64,000 nucleotides of DNA from VXYL01 sp965243175 (GTDB taxonomy: Bacteria > Pseudomonadota > Gammaproteobacteria > Pseudomonadales > Azotimanducaceae). The stretch is from contig OZ251532.1 in NCBI GenBank assembly GCA_965243175.1, positions 2,790,001-2,854,000 of the forward strand, given 5' to 3'. How positions within the stretch are numbered: position 1 is the stretch's first letter; the number at the start of each line of letters is the position of its first letter. The notes below the pieces were generated by a model. The model was not told where the DNA came from. It worked only from the letters and a program-made list of their open reading frames with translations, and made no database searches. A program made the translations under genes and the position numbers. Positions 25,868-34,259 of this stretch are shown here, in pieces.

Positions 25868-27115
25868 ATGGCGAAAGTAGACCAGATGTCATCCGACACG
25901 CAAGACGCTACCGAGGTTCTAGACGCGCTTCGAGAGATACTGGCGGTCGACAAACTGCCAATAGGATTCCTGCTTGGTGCCGGCTGCCCTTGCTCGATCA
26001 AGAGCAGCGAACGACCGGATGCCCCTCCCCTGATACCGGACGGAAGAGGACTCACCAAGGCTGTCATAGAGAAGTCTTCTGGAGTTCTGCTCGATTCGCT
26101 CCATCGCCTCATCAAGATGTTGACGGACGACGGACAACAGAATCCAACAATTGAACACATGCTAACTCGCGTTCGCGCATTGGCGGCTGTCGTTGGCAAG
26201 GATGAGGTCCGTGGATTTTCTGCTGACGATCTGGAGTGTCTTGAAAAACACATCTGCGAAACCATCTCGGCGGTTGTCCACCAACGTCTCCCAGAATCGC
26301 AAACCTCCTATCATCGTTTGGCCAATTGGATCGGCAACCGCAGGAACAGATCTATGATTTTCACTACGAACTACGATCTGCTAACCGAACAGGCGTTGGA
26401 GTCACTCCGAGTGCCATTCTTTGACGGCTTTGTTGGCTCATACAGGCCGTTCTTCAGCCAGCAAGCCTTGGAACGTGAAGACCTCCCGACAAACTGGGCC
26501 TTGCTCTGTAAGCTCCACGGATCGATCAACTGGCGACACGTACCAGACAGCAACAACATCGTTCGAAGCCACGATACCGATGCAGGCAACGAACTCCTCA
26601 TCCATCCATCACATCTAAAGTACAACGAGAGTAGACGTATGCCCTACTTTGTAATGCTAGATCTGCTCAAAGCGTTTATCGAGAATGGAACTGTAGCCCT
26701 TTTCACCCTAGGTTATTCATTCTCTGACGAACACATAAACGACGTGATCGCCGACGGTCTACAATCGAATCGTTCTGCGGTCTGCTACGCATTCCAGTAT
26801 GAGTGCCTTTCGAAATACCACCAAGCATCTGGCATGGCGAAACGATGCGACAACCTGCATGTCATCGCCCGCGACCAGGCTCTTTCTCGTGGCCGCCCTT
26901 CGCGATGGACAACCTCTCTTGGGGATCTAGGCAACCTCGGTCCGACATTTGCTGCGCGGCAGTGTGAGAAGGAAGGCTCTGTGCGTGAGAATGAGGACGA
27001 CAAAAGGAGCATTCCCCTTATGTGTTGTCTTGGTGATTTCGATGTCTTCGCAGGGTTTCTTGAGACCTTTTCGGCAACGAACGTGTCCTCCAATCGTGGG
27101 TCGATGACACCATGA
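25868..27115 (+). CDS. SIR2-like NADase effector (SIR2-HerA defence)
   Basis: 415-aa protein with the SIR2-fold NAD-binding pattern: FLLGAGCPCSIKS (about residues 34-46), IFTTNYDLLTEQAL (about 163-176), CKLHGSINWRHV (about 214-225) and LFTLGYSFSDEHINDVI (about 278-294). The last is typical of bacterial SIR2-like defence proteins. In known SIR2-HerA systems this subunit degrades NAD+ on phage infection and assembles with HerA; that role here is inferred from the pairing. The stop overlaps the herA ATG (ATGA), so the two are co-translated. The region is visibly more AT-rich than its flanks, suggesting transfer. The C-terminal 60 residues after about 345 are not recognisable. Confidence 0.88.
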   Translation: MAKVDQMSSDTQDATEVLDALREILAVDKLPIGFLLGAGCPCSIKSSERPDAPPLIPDGRGLTKAVIEKSSGVLLDSLHRLIKMLTDDGQQNPTIEHMLTRVRALAAVVGKDEVRGFSADDLECLEKHICETISAVVHQRLPESQTSYHRLANWIGNRRNRSMIFTTNYDLLTEQALESLRVPFFDGFVGSYRPFFSQQALEREDLPTNWALLCKLHGSINWRHVPDSNNIVRSHDTDAGNELLIHPSHLKYNESRRMPYFVMLDLLKAFIENGTVALFTLGYSFSDEHINDVIADGLQSNRSAVCYAFQYECLSKYHQASGMAKRCDNLHVIARDQALSRGRPSRWTTSLGDLGNLGPTFAARQCEKEGSVRENEDDKRSIPLMCCLGDFDVFAGFLETFSATNVSSNRGSMTP

Positions 27116-28977
27116 ATGTAGACCCGACGCTCCTAGGCACCGTAGAGGATGTCTCTGGTGCGACAGTTCGCGTCAGGATGGGAGACGCCACAGCATCTGG
27201 CCTCAGCTTCATTGATGGCGAGAGCTATCGCGTTGGCCAAGTCGGAGGGTTTGTCCGGTTCCCAATGGGATTTGTCAATCTCTATGGGATCGTCTCTCAA
27301 GTGGGCGCTAGCGCGGCACCGTCGAGATTGTTGCAAGAGGCAACGTCCGACAACCGGTGGGTTAGCGTACAGTTGGTAGGCGAGGTCCGGCCGGACAAGG
27401 AGTTTCGGAGGGGTATCTCGCAATATCCTACGGTAGGCGATCTAGCACACTTGGTGACGAAAGATGATCTCGGATCCATATACAGAAGGCCCGATGATGC
27501 TCGATACGTCAAGATAGGCCACTTGTCAGCGGCTGATTCTATTCCGGCTCTGATCGATCTGAACGCACTTGTCACTCGGCATAGTGCGATCGTTGGAGCA
27601 ACTGGATGTGGGAAATCCACTACCGTGGCTGGTGTGCTTTCCGCCCTAGCGGACAGCAACCGGTATCCGTCAGCGAGAGTGCTCATTATCGACATACACG
27701 GTGAGTATGGAGCAGCGCTTGGCGATAGAGCTTCAGTTTATCGGACCAACGCGGGTGAAGGGGAGGATGTGAGGATGCTTCAACTTCCCTATTGGGCGAT
27801 GAGCTTGGATGAGCTACTACCCGTCACGTTCGGACAACTCGAAGGGCGCGAAAGGGGTGCGCTTGTCGATAGGATCGTAGCCCTCAAGAAGGAGGCGGTA
27901 GGTGCCTTTACGGGAAGAGGCATAGGAGTAGATGACGTCACGGTAGATACTCCAGTGCCATTTAGTATCCATAGACTGTGGTTTGACCTTCACTGCGAGA
28001 TGAACGCAACGCATTATGAACGACCCGGGGCAGGTCAAACGAGAGAAACCTGGGCTCTGGAGACCGACCGTAAAGGGGTGCCGATACAGGAGGGAGACGC
28101 CATGAAGGCTGTCCCACCGCGTTTTCGACGGCACAAGGACGAGAAGGGCGATACGGAAAAGATCCGTATGAGCACCTCGAATTTGAACCTAGGACGGCCT
28201 GTCGATGCTCTCGGAGCGAGATTGCGGGATCCGAGATTTGACTTCCTCTTTCGCCCAGGCCCGTACCTACCGAACGAAAAGGGCGACGTAGAGGCTGACC
28301 TTGGCGGCTTGTTATCTGGTTGGCTGGGAGAGGAGGAGCCGGTGACAGTGCTGGATCTGTCGGGGGTCCCCAGTTCGATCCAAGGGGAGATTGTGGGTAC
28401 GCTACTTCGGGTAGTGTACGATGCCTTGTTCTGGGCAAGGAATCTTCCTGAGGGGGGCCGCGAGCGGCCATTGCTGATTGTGTTGGAGGAAGCTCACGCT
28501 TATCTAGGCAGCGACGGCCCTGGGAGCGCGGCCTTGGGCGTTCGGCGGATCGCGAAGGAGGGTCGGAAGTACGGGATAGGAGTCATGTTGGTCAGCCAGA
28601 GGCCATCGGAAATCGACGCCACCGTGCTCTCGCAATGTGGCACGATTTTTGCTATGCGACTAGCGAATCGGGATGATCGGGCAAGAGTAGAAGGGACGGC
28701 GAGCGACAGCTTGGAGGGGTTGTTCGGCGTACTTCCAGCTCTGCGGACTGGTGAGGCGCTTATCGTTGGCGAGGCAGTCAACATACCCGTACGGGCCGAC
28801 GTGGAGCGTGTTCATCCGCCGCCGGACAGCGCAGATCCCGCAGTGGTGGTGGAGGGGAACGAGGAGGAAGGCTACGCGTCGCCGGGGGGTTGGAATCAGC
28901 CTCGGGACAAGGCAGACTATGACGAAGTAGTCAAGGTTTGGAGACGACAGAATCCAAGGCCGGATCAAGTCGTCTGA
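27112..28977 (+). CDS. HerA-type hexameric ATPase/DNA translocase (SIR2-HerA defence)
   Basis: 621-aa protein of the HerA/FtsK class. A HAS-barrel-like N-terminus (TVEDVSGATVRVRMGDATAS) is followed by Walker A IVGATGCGKSTTVAGVLSAL (about residues 160-179), VLIIDIHGEYGAAL, Walker B LLIVLEEAHAYLG (about 453-465), and the HerA sensor region VMLVSQRPSEIDATVLSQCG (about 488-507). HerA rings pump DNA; in SIR2-HerA and related systems they form a large complex with the effector. Overlap with the SIR2 gene by 4 nt indicates one operon. A KTSC gene follows after 30 bp. Alternative functions in DNA-end resection are less likely given the partner. Confidence 0.92.
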   Translation: MNVDPTLLGTVEDVSGATVRVRMGDATASGLSFIDGESYRVGQVGGFVRFPMGFVNLYGIVSQVGASAAPSRLLQEATSDNRWVSVQLVGEVRPDKEFRRGISQYPTVGDLAHLVTKDDLGSIYRRPDDARYVKIGHLSAADSIPALIDLNALVTRHSAIVGATGCGKSTTVAGVLSALADSNRYPSARVLIIDIHGEYGAALGDRASVYRTNAGEGEDVRMLQLPYWAMSLDELLPVTFGQLEGRERGALVDRIVALKKEAVGAFTGRGIGVDDVTVDTPVPFSIHRLWFDLHCEMNATHYERPGAGQTRETWALETDRKGVPIQEGDAMKAVPPRFRRHKDEKGDTEKIRMSTSNLNLGRPVDALGARLRDPRFDFLFRPGPYLPNEKGDVEADLGGLLSGWLGEEEPVTVLDLSGVPSSIQGEIVGTLLRVVYDALFWARNLPEGGRERPLLIVLEEAHAYLGSDGPGSAALGVRRIAKEGRKYGIGVMLVSQRPSEIDATVLSQCGTIFAMRLANRDDRARVEGTASDSLEGLFGVLPALRTGEALIVGEAVNIPVRADVERVHPPPDSADPAVVVEGNEEEGYASPGGWNQPRDKADYDEVVKVWRRQNPRPDQVV

Positions 28978-29007
28978 CGACGCAGCAGAGCAGTGTAGGA
29001 GGAGAAG

Positions 29008-29217
29008 GTGACGCGCGACCCCGTTAGCTCAAGCAACTTGGCCGAAGTTGGTTACGATCAGCCCACGCAAACCCTTGAGGTCTGCTTCAAGAGCGGTCGC
29101 ACCTATCAGTACTTCGGCGTGCCAGAGCGCGTATATGAAGACTTGAAGAGCGCCGGCTCCCCGGGTGGGTTCTTGAACCGTGAGGTGAAGGGGAGATACC
29201 GTTACGCGAGGGTTTGA
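29008..29217 (+). CDS. KTSC-domain small protein
   Basis: 69-aa protein that is almost entirely a KTSC domain: VSSSNLAEVGYDQPTQTLEV, FKSGRTYQYFGVPERVYEDL, and a C-terminal Gly/Arg/Tyr-rich end (VKGRYRYARV). The domain occurs alone or at the end of lysyl-tRNA synthetase and nuclease proteins and is thought to bind nucleic acid. GTG start with AGGAGGAGAAG immediately upstream, an excellent ribosome-binding site. It is 30 bp after herA, so probably cotranscribed; a role as an accessory of the SIR2-HerA module is inference. Confidence 0.85.
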   Translation: MTRDPVSSSNLAEVGYDQPTQTLEVCFKSGRTYQYFGVPERVYEDLKSAGSPGGFLNREVKGRYRYARV

Positions 29218-29357
29218 AGGCTGGCCCGCTAGTGTGCCGCGTGACGACCAGCGCGACAGGGCGTAGCTGCCATCGTTCCATCAGCTACGTTGGCGGGTGC
29301 TAGCCCTTCACTGGCAAGGTATCGCCTGAGCCTGTTGGTTTTACGGTCACCGCTCCC

Positions 29358-31799
29358 ATGCCCACCCTGACCGGCATCCACAACGAGAACGAGTTCTACA
29401 GCCACCACTATCTGGCCGAGATCTTCGCCGGCGACATCCAGGCCACGCTCGAACGCTGGCGCAAGGAGGCCGAGGCCGCCAACGCCCGCACGCCACACGC
29501 CGAACTCCGCGCCCTCGCGCCCGATTACCAGCGCTTCCGCCGAGAGTTCGCGCACGAGCGGAGCACGGGCCAGCGCATCCTCAGGCAGCGCGAGTGGTTT
29601 CGGCGGCTGCTGCCGGCGCTCGGCTACGTCTGCCAGCCTGCGAACCATCTGCTCGAAGACGGCAGCGAAGTGCCGATCCTCTGCGCCGTGGGTGGCACCG
29701 GGGGCAACGCGAACGCCCCCCGCCTGCTGGTGCTCGGGGCCTGCGATCCCGACGGCGAAGGGGAGGATCCGCTCACCCTCAAGCCGCACCGCTTGCAGTT
29801 CCACGGGGAAGCGCCGCCGGCCGAAGCTCTCCTCGCCGAGACGTGGAACGCCATCGTCACGAAGCGCATCTTCGCCCAGAGCCGGCCGCCGCGGTGGATC
29901 ATCGTCCTCTCCCCCAACGCCGCCCTGCTGCTCGAACGCGGGAAGTGGGCGCACAACCGGGCGCTGCGGTTCGATCTCGACGAGATCCTCGCCCGCCGCG
30001 AGGAACCCACCCTCAAGGCCACCGCCGCGCTGCTGCACCGCGAGAGCCTGCTGCCCGCCAGCGGGCAGAGCCTCCTGGACGGGCTGGACGAGAACAGCCA
30101 CAGGCACGCCTTCGGGGTGTCCGAGGACCTGAAGCACGCGCTGCGGGAGAGCATCGAGCTCATCGGCAACGAGGCCATCCGGCATCTGCGCGAGGTCTCC
30201 AGGGAGCGCGTCTACGAACGGCCGGACGCGGCGCTCGCGCACACGCTCGGGCTCGAAGCGCTGCGCTACATGTACCGGCTGCTGTTCCTGTTCTACATCG
30301 AGGCGCGGCCCATGCTGGACTACGCGCCGCTGAACGCCGAGGCGTACCGGCGCGGCTACGGGCTGGAGCGGCTGCGCGACCTGGAGATGGCGCGGCTGAC
30401 CACCGAGGAATCGCGCAACGGGCATCACCTGCACCTCAGCATCGAGCAGCTGTTCCGCCTCGTCCGCCACGGCTTCCACGCGGAGGAGGACCTGCTGAGC
30501 GGCGAAGGCGCAACGCCGTCCGACGGCCAAGTCCCGCGCAAGCCGCAGAGCCACGGCTTCTCCATGCGTCCGCTGGACAGCCGGCTGTTCCGCGAAGACG
30601 CCACGCCGCTGCTGAACCAGGTGAAGCTGCGCAACCACGTGCTGCAGCGGGTGCTGCGGCTGATGTCCCTCAGCCGCCCCGGAACCCGCCGCGGCCAAGG
30701 GCGACGCGGCGCAAGCACGCGGCGCGGGCGCATCTCCTACGCCCAGCTCGGCATCAACCAGCTGGGCGCGGTGTACGAGGCGCTGCTGGCCTACCGCGGC
30801 TTCTTCGCCGAAGAGGACCTCTACGAGGTGAAGCCGGCCGGCAAGGCCCACGACGCCCTCGCCACCGCCTACTTCGTCCCGCAGCGCGATCTGCCGCAGT
30901 ACGCCGAAGAAGAAAAGGTGCAGGACCGCGACGAGAACGGCCGCCTCAAACTCCGCGTCCACAAGCGCGGCACCTTCGTCTACCGGCTGGCGGGCCGGGA
31001 CAGGCAGAAGTCCGCCAGCTACTACACCCCCGAGTCCCTCACCCGCACCGTGGTGAAGCACGCCCTGCGCGAACTGGTCGCCGACGCCACGCCCGCCGAC
31101 GACATCCTCAACATCACCGTGTGCGAACCGGCGATGGGTTCCGCCGCCTTCCTGAACGAGGCCGTGAACCAGCTGGCGGAGCGCTACCTGGAACGCAAGC
31201 AGCGCGAACTGAACCGCCGCATCGAGCACACGGACTACGCCGACGAACTGCAACGCGCCCGCCACCGCATCGCGGACCGCAGCGTGTTCGGCGTGGACCT
31301 GAACCCGGTGGCGCTGGAACTCGCCGAGGTCTCGCTGTGGCTGAACGGCATCCACCGCGACGGCCACGTGCCGTGGTTCGGCTTCCAGCTCACGTGCGGC
31401 AACTCGCTGGTCGGCGCCCGCCGGCAGACGTATCCGCGCGCCACGCTAACCAAGCAGAGGAAGGCGAACCTGTGGTTCAACAGCCCCCCGCAGCGCGTGC
31501 CGTGGCGTTCGGAGAACGGCGAAGCCCCGATGCGCCCGCCCGGCGCCGTCTACCACTTCCTGCTGCCGGACCCCGGCATGGCCAGCTACCGCGACAAGGC
31601 CGCGAAGCGGCTGGAAGCCGCCAGCTTCGAGCGCATCAAGGAATGGCGCAGCGCCTTCTTCCAGCCGTTCACGGAGGAGGAAGTGGAAGTGCTGGAAGCC
31701 CTCTCGACCAGCGTGGACGAGCACTGGGCCGAACACGTGAAGCAGCTGGCCGAAGACCGCGCCGCCACCGAGGACGCACTGCCGGTGTGGGGCCAGCCG
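29358..31799 (+). repeat. Long direct repeat, copy B (within the intact methylase)
   Basis: Partner of 23278-25713. The copies differ by scattered, mostly third-position changes, by small in-frame indels near the ISYAQL segment, and by one frameshifting C in copy A. Confidence 0.9.
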
Positions 31800-34259
31800 C
31801 CACCGCAGCGCCAGCGGACGGCCAACGAGTGGAAGGACGCCATCCGCCGCCAGGGCGTGTACAGCGAAGGCACGCGCACGGCCGGCCCGTACCGCCGCCT
31901 GAAGCTGGCGATGGACTACTGGTGCGCCCTGTGGTTCTGGCCCATCGCCGAGGCGCACCGACTGCCGAGCCGCGACGAGTTCCTGAACGAAGTGATGCTG
32001 GTGCTGACGACGTCCCTCTACCAGCCGGACCTCGGCCCCAACCAGACCGCCGACCTCTTCGGCGAGGAGTACGCCGAACACGCCCCGGACACCGCCCGCC
32101 GCATCACCAATACGCTGGGCATGCTGGATTTCGAGAGGCTGTTCGCGCAGTTCCCCAGGCTTGCGTTCGTGAACGACCTGGCCGAGCGCCACCGCTTCCA
32201 CCACTGGGAACTGGCGTTCGCGGACGTGTTCGCGCAGCGCGGCGGCTTCGATCTGGTGCTGGGCAACCCGCCGTGGGTGAAGGTGGAGTGGGAGGAAGGC
32301 GGCGTGCTGGGCGACCGCAACCCGCTGTTCGTGCTGCGCAAGCGCTCGGCGACTGAGATGACGGCGCTGCGCGGCGAGATGTTCGAGCGCTACGCGGGGC
32401 TGCGCGAGGCGTGGCTGGCGGAGTTGGAGGAGGCGGAGGCGACGCAGGCGTTCCTGAACGCGCGGCAGAACTATCCGCTGCTGGCCGGGCAGCAGACGAA
32501 CCTCTACAAGTGCTTCCTGCCGCAGGCGTGGATGATCGGGCGGGAAGGCGGGGTGGCCGGGTTCCTGCATCCCGAAGGGGTGTACGACGATCCGAAGGGC
32601 GGGGTGTTTCGGGAGGCGCTGTATTCGCGGCTGCGGGCGCACTTCCAGTTCCAGAACGAGAAGCGTCTGTTCTCCGAGGTGCATCACGAGACGCTGTTCA
32701 GCGTGAACGTGTACGGCGGGGCGCGGGATGCGCCGATGTTCAGGCACATCGCCAACCTGTTCGCACCAGCGACGGTGGACGCCTGCTTGGAGCACGACGG
32801 GCGCGGGGAGGTGCCGGGCATCAAGGACGACGGCGCGTGGACGACGGCTGGCCACGCGGACCGGGTGGTGGACGTGGACACGGCGGCGCTGGCGAACTTC
32901 GCCACGCTGTACGACGCCGCGGGAACGCCGTCGCGCCGGGCGAGACTGCCCGCGCTGCACGCGAAGACGCTGCTGGGCGTGCTGGAGAAGCTGGCGGCGC
33001 ATCCGCGGCGGCTGGGGGATCTGGGCGACGACTTCCACGTGACCGGCCACTGGCACGAGACGATGGCCCAGCGCCAAGGCACCATCCGCCGCGAGACCCG
33101 CTTCCCGAAGGACGCCTCGGAGCTGATCCTCTCCGGCCCGCACTTCTGCGTCGGCAACCCGTTCAACAAGACGCCACGCGAGGTCTGCACGCAGAACAGC
33201 CACTACGACGTGCTGGACCTGACGACGCTGCCGGAGGACTACCTGCCGCGCACGAACTACGTGCCTGCTTGCGGGGAGGAGGAATACGAGGCGCGAACGC
33301 CGAGGGTGGGGTGGCGCGAGGACGGAGAGGACGAGCCGCGCAAAGTGAGCGATTACTACCGCGTCATCGCCCGCGAGATGGTGGGCCCGGCAGCGGAGCG
33401 CACCCTGATCCCGGCCATCGTCCCCAAGGGCGTCGCCACCATCCACACCAACACCGCCACCGCCTTCCGCGACCTCGGCCAGACGCTCGACTTCGCCGCC
33501 CTGAGCATGTCCATCGTCCTCGACTTCTTCATCAAGACCACCGGCACCGGCCACGTGAACCTGTCGTACCTCCGCCGCCTGCCCATCCTCACCGAGGATT
33601 GCGACCCCTGCATCCGAGCGGCCCTCCGAATCAGGGCCTTGCGCCTTTGCTGCTTGACGACGCAATACGCCGATCTATGGTACAGTGCCTGTATGTTCCA
33701 ACACCCATCAGCCGACGGCGCGGCCATGACCGCCATCGACGCCTTCCGCCAAGACGCTTGGACGCGGCAAGACCCGCGCCTCCCGGACGACTGGGCCGCT
33801 CTCACCCCGCAGTGGCACCGCGACCATGCCTTCCGCACCGACTACGCCCGTCGCCAAGCCCTCGTGGAGATCGACGTGCTGGCGGCCAAGGCCCTCGGCC
33901 TCACCCTCGACGAACTCCAAACCATCTACCGCGTCCAGTTCCCCGTCATGCGCCAGTACGAGGCCGAGACGTACTACGACGCCAACGGGCGCATCGTGTT
34001 CACGCCTTCGAAGGGGCTGCCGGGGGTTGGGCTGCCACGGAAGGCCATCAAGGGCGACGCCAGCTACTCGCTGAGAACACCCAAGGAAACAAGGCGACGC
34101 ATCGGTCTCGGATGGGAAGATGTTCGACACCTCACCAACGGTACGGTGACGAGAGAAAGGGCAGACGGTGCATTCGATTCGTTTAGCGCCGAGTTCGTCG
34201 CTGTCGAGCGACAAAGAGATTTCGCTGTAGCGATGACCGCTAGCATGGCATCAAGATGA
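29358..34259 (+). CDS. Large Eco57I-type N6-adenine DNA methylase (DrmMI/PglX-like)
   Basis: 1633-aa protein. An N-terminal helical region (about residues 1-540) precedes YYTPESLTRTVVKHALREL (about 553), AdoMet motif I CEPAMGSAAFLNEAV (about 588), FGVDLNPVALELAEVSLWLN, and catalytic motif IV VLGNPPWVKVEWE (about 967). The C-terminal half should recognise DNA. The family methylates adenine N6; large members serve BREX (PglX), class 1 DISARM (DrmMI) and type IIG/IIL systems. I see no clear nuclease motif, so it is probably modification-only with separate restriction proteins. The stop overlaps the start of the AAA-DUF4435 gene (ATGA). The last ~60 codons are visibly more AT-rich than the rest. 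Start ATG is shared with the truncated paralogue upstream. Confidence 0.9.
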   Translation: MPTLTGIHNENEFYSHHYLAEIFAGDIQATLERWRKEAEAANARTPHAELRALAPDYQRFRREFAHERSTGQRILRQREWFRRLLPALGYVCQPANHLLEDGSEVPILCAVGGTGGNANAPRLLVLGACDPDGEGEDPLTLKPHRLQFHGEAPPAEALLAETWNAIVTKRIFAQSRPPRWIIVLSPNAALLLERGKWAHNRALRFDLDEILARREEPTLKATAALLHRESLLPASGQSLLDGLDENSHRHAFGVSEDLKHALRESIELIGNEAIRHLREVSRERVYERPDAALAHTLGLEALRYMYRLLFLFYIEARPMLDYAPLNAEAYRRGYGLERLRDLEMARLTTEESRNGHHLHLSIEQLFRLVRHGFHAEEDLLSGEGATPSDGQVPRKPQSHGFSMRPLDSRLFREDATPLLNQVKLRNHVLQRVLRLMSLSRPGTRRGQGRRGASTRRGRISYAQLGINQLGAVYEALLAYRGFFAEEDLYEVKPAGKAHDALATAYFVPQRDLPQYAEEEKVQDRDENGRLKLRVHKRGTFVYRLAGRDRQKSASYYTPESLTRTVVKHALRELVADATPADDILNITVCEPAMGSAAFLNEAVNQLAERYLERKQRELNRRIEHTDYADELQRARHRIADRSVFGVDLNPVALELAEVSLWLNGIHRDGHVPWFGFQLTCGNSLVGARRQTYPRATLTKQRKANLWFNSPPQRVPWRSENGEAPMRPPGAVYHFLLPDPGMASYRDKAAKRLEAASFERIKEWRSAFFQPFTEEEVEVLEALSTSVDEHWAEHVKQLAEDRAATEDALPVWGQPPPQRQRTANEWKDAIRRQGVYSEGTRTAGPYRRLKLAMDYWCALWFWPIAEAHRLPSRDEFLNEVMLVLTTSLYQPDLGPNQTADLFGEEYAEHAPDTARRITNTLGMLDFERLFAQFPRLAFVNDLAERHRFHHWELAFADVFAQRGGFDLVLGNPPWVKVEWEEGGVLGDRNPLFVLRKRSATEMTALRGEMFERYAGLREAWLAELEEAEATQAFLNARQNYPLLAGQQTNLYKCFLPQAWMIGREGGVAGFLHPEGVYDDPKGGVFREALYSRLRAHFQFQNEKRLFSEVHHETLFSVNVYGGARDAPMFRHIANLFAPATVDACLEHDGRGEVPGIKDDGAWTTAGHADRVVDVDTAALANFATLYDAAGTPSRRARLPALHAKTLLGVLEKLAAHPRRLGDLGDDFHVTGHWHETMAQRQGTIRRETRFPKDASELILSGPHFCVGNPFNKTPREVCTQNSHYDVLDLTTLPEDYLPRTNYVPACGEEEYEARTPRVGWREDGEDEPRKVSDYYRVIAREMVGPAAERTLIPAIVPKGVATIHTNTATAFRDLGQTLDFAALSMSIVLDFFIKTTGTGHVNLSYLRRLPILTEDCDPCIRAALRIRALRLCCLTTQYADLWYSACMFQHPSADGAAMTAIDAFRQDAWTRQDPRLPDDWAALTPQWHRDHAFRTDYARRQALVEIDVLAAKALGLTLDELQTIYRVQFPVMRQYEAETYYDANGRIVFTPSKGLPGVGLPRKAIKGDASYSLRTPKETRRRIGLGWEDVRHLTNGTVTRERADGAFDSFSAEFVAVERQRDFAVAMTASMASR

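Noticed and set aside
29229..31367. 712-codon minus-strand frame opposite the methylase, also present opposite the truncated copy
   Set aside because: It is repeated only because the methylase itself is repeated. Composition is Val/Leu/Gly/His-rich with no motif; the plus strand has methylase motifs.
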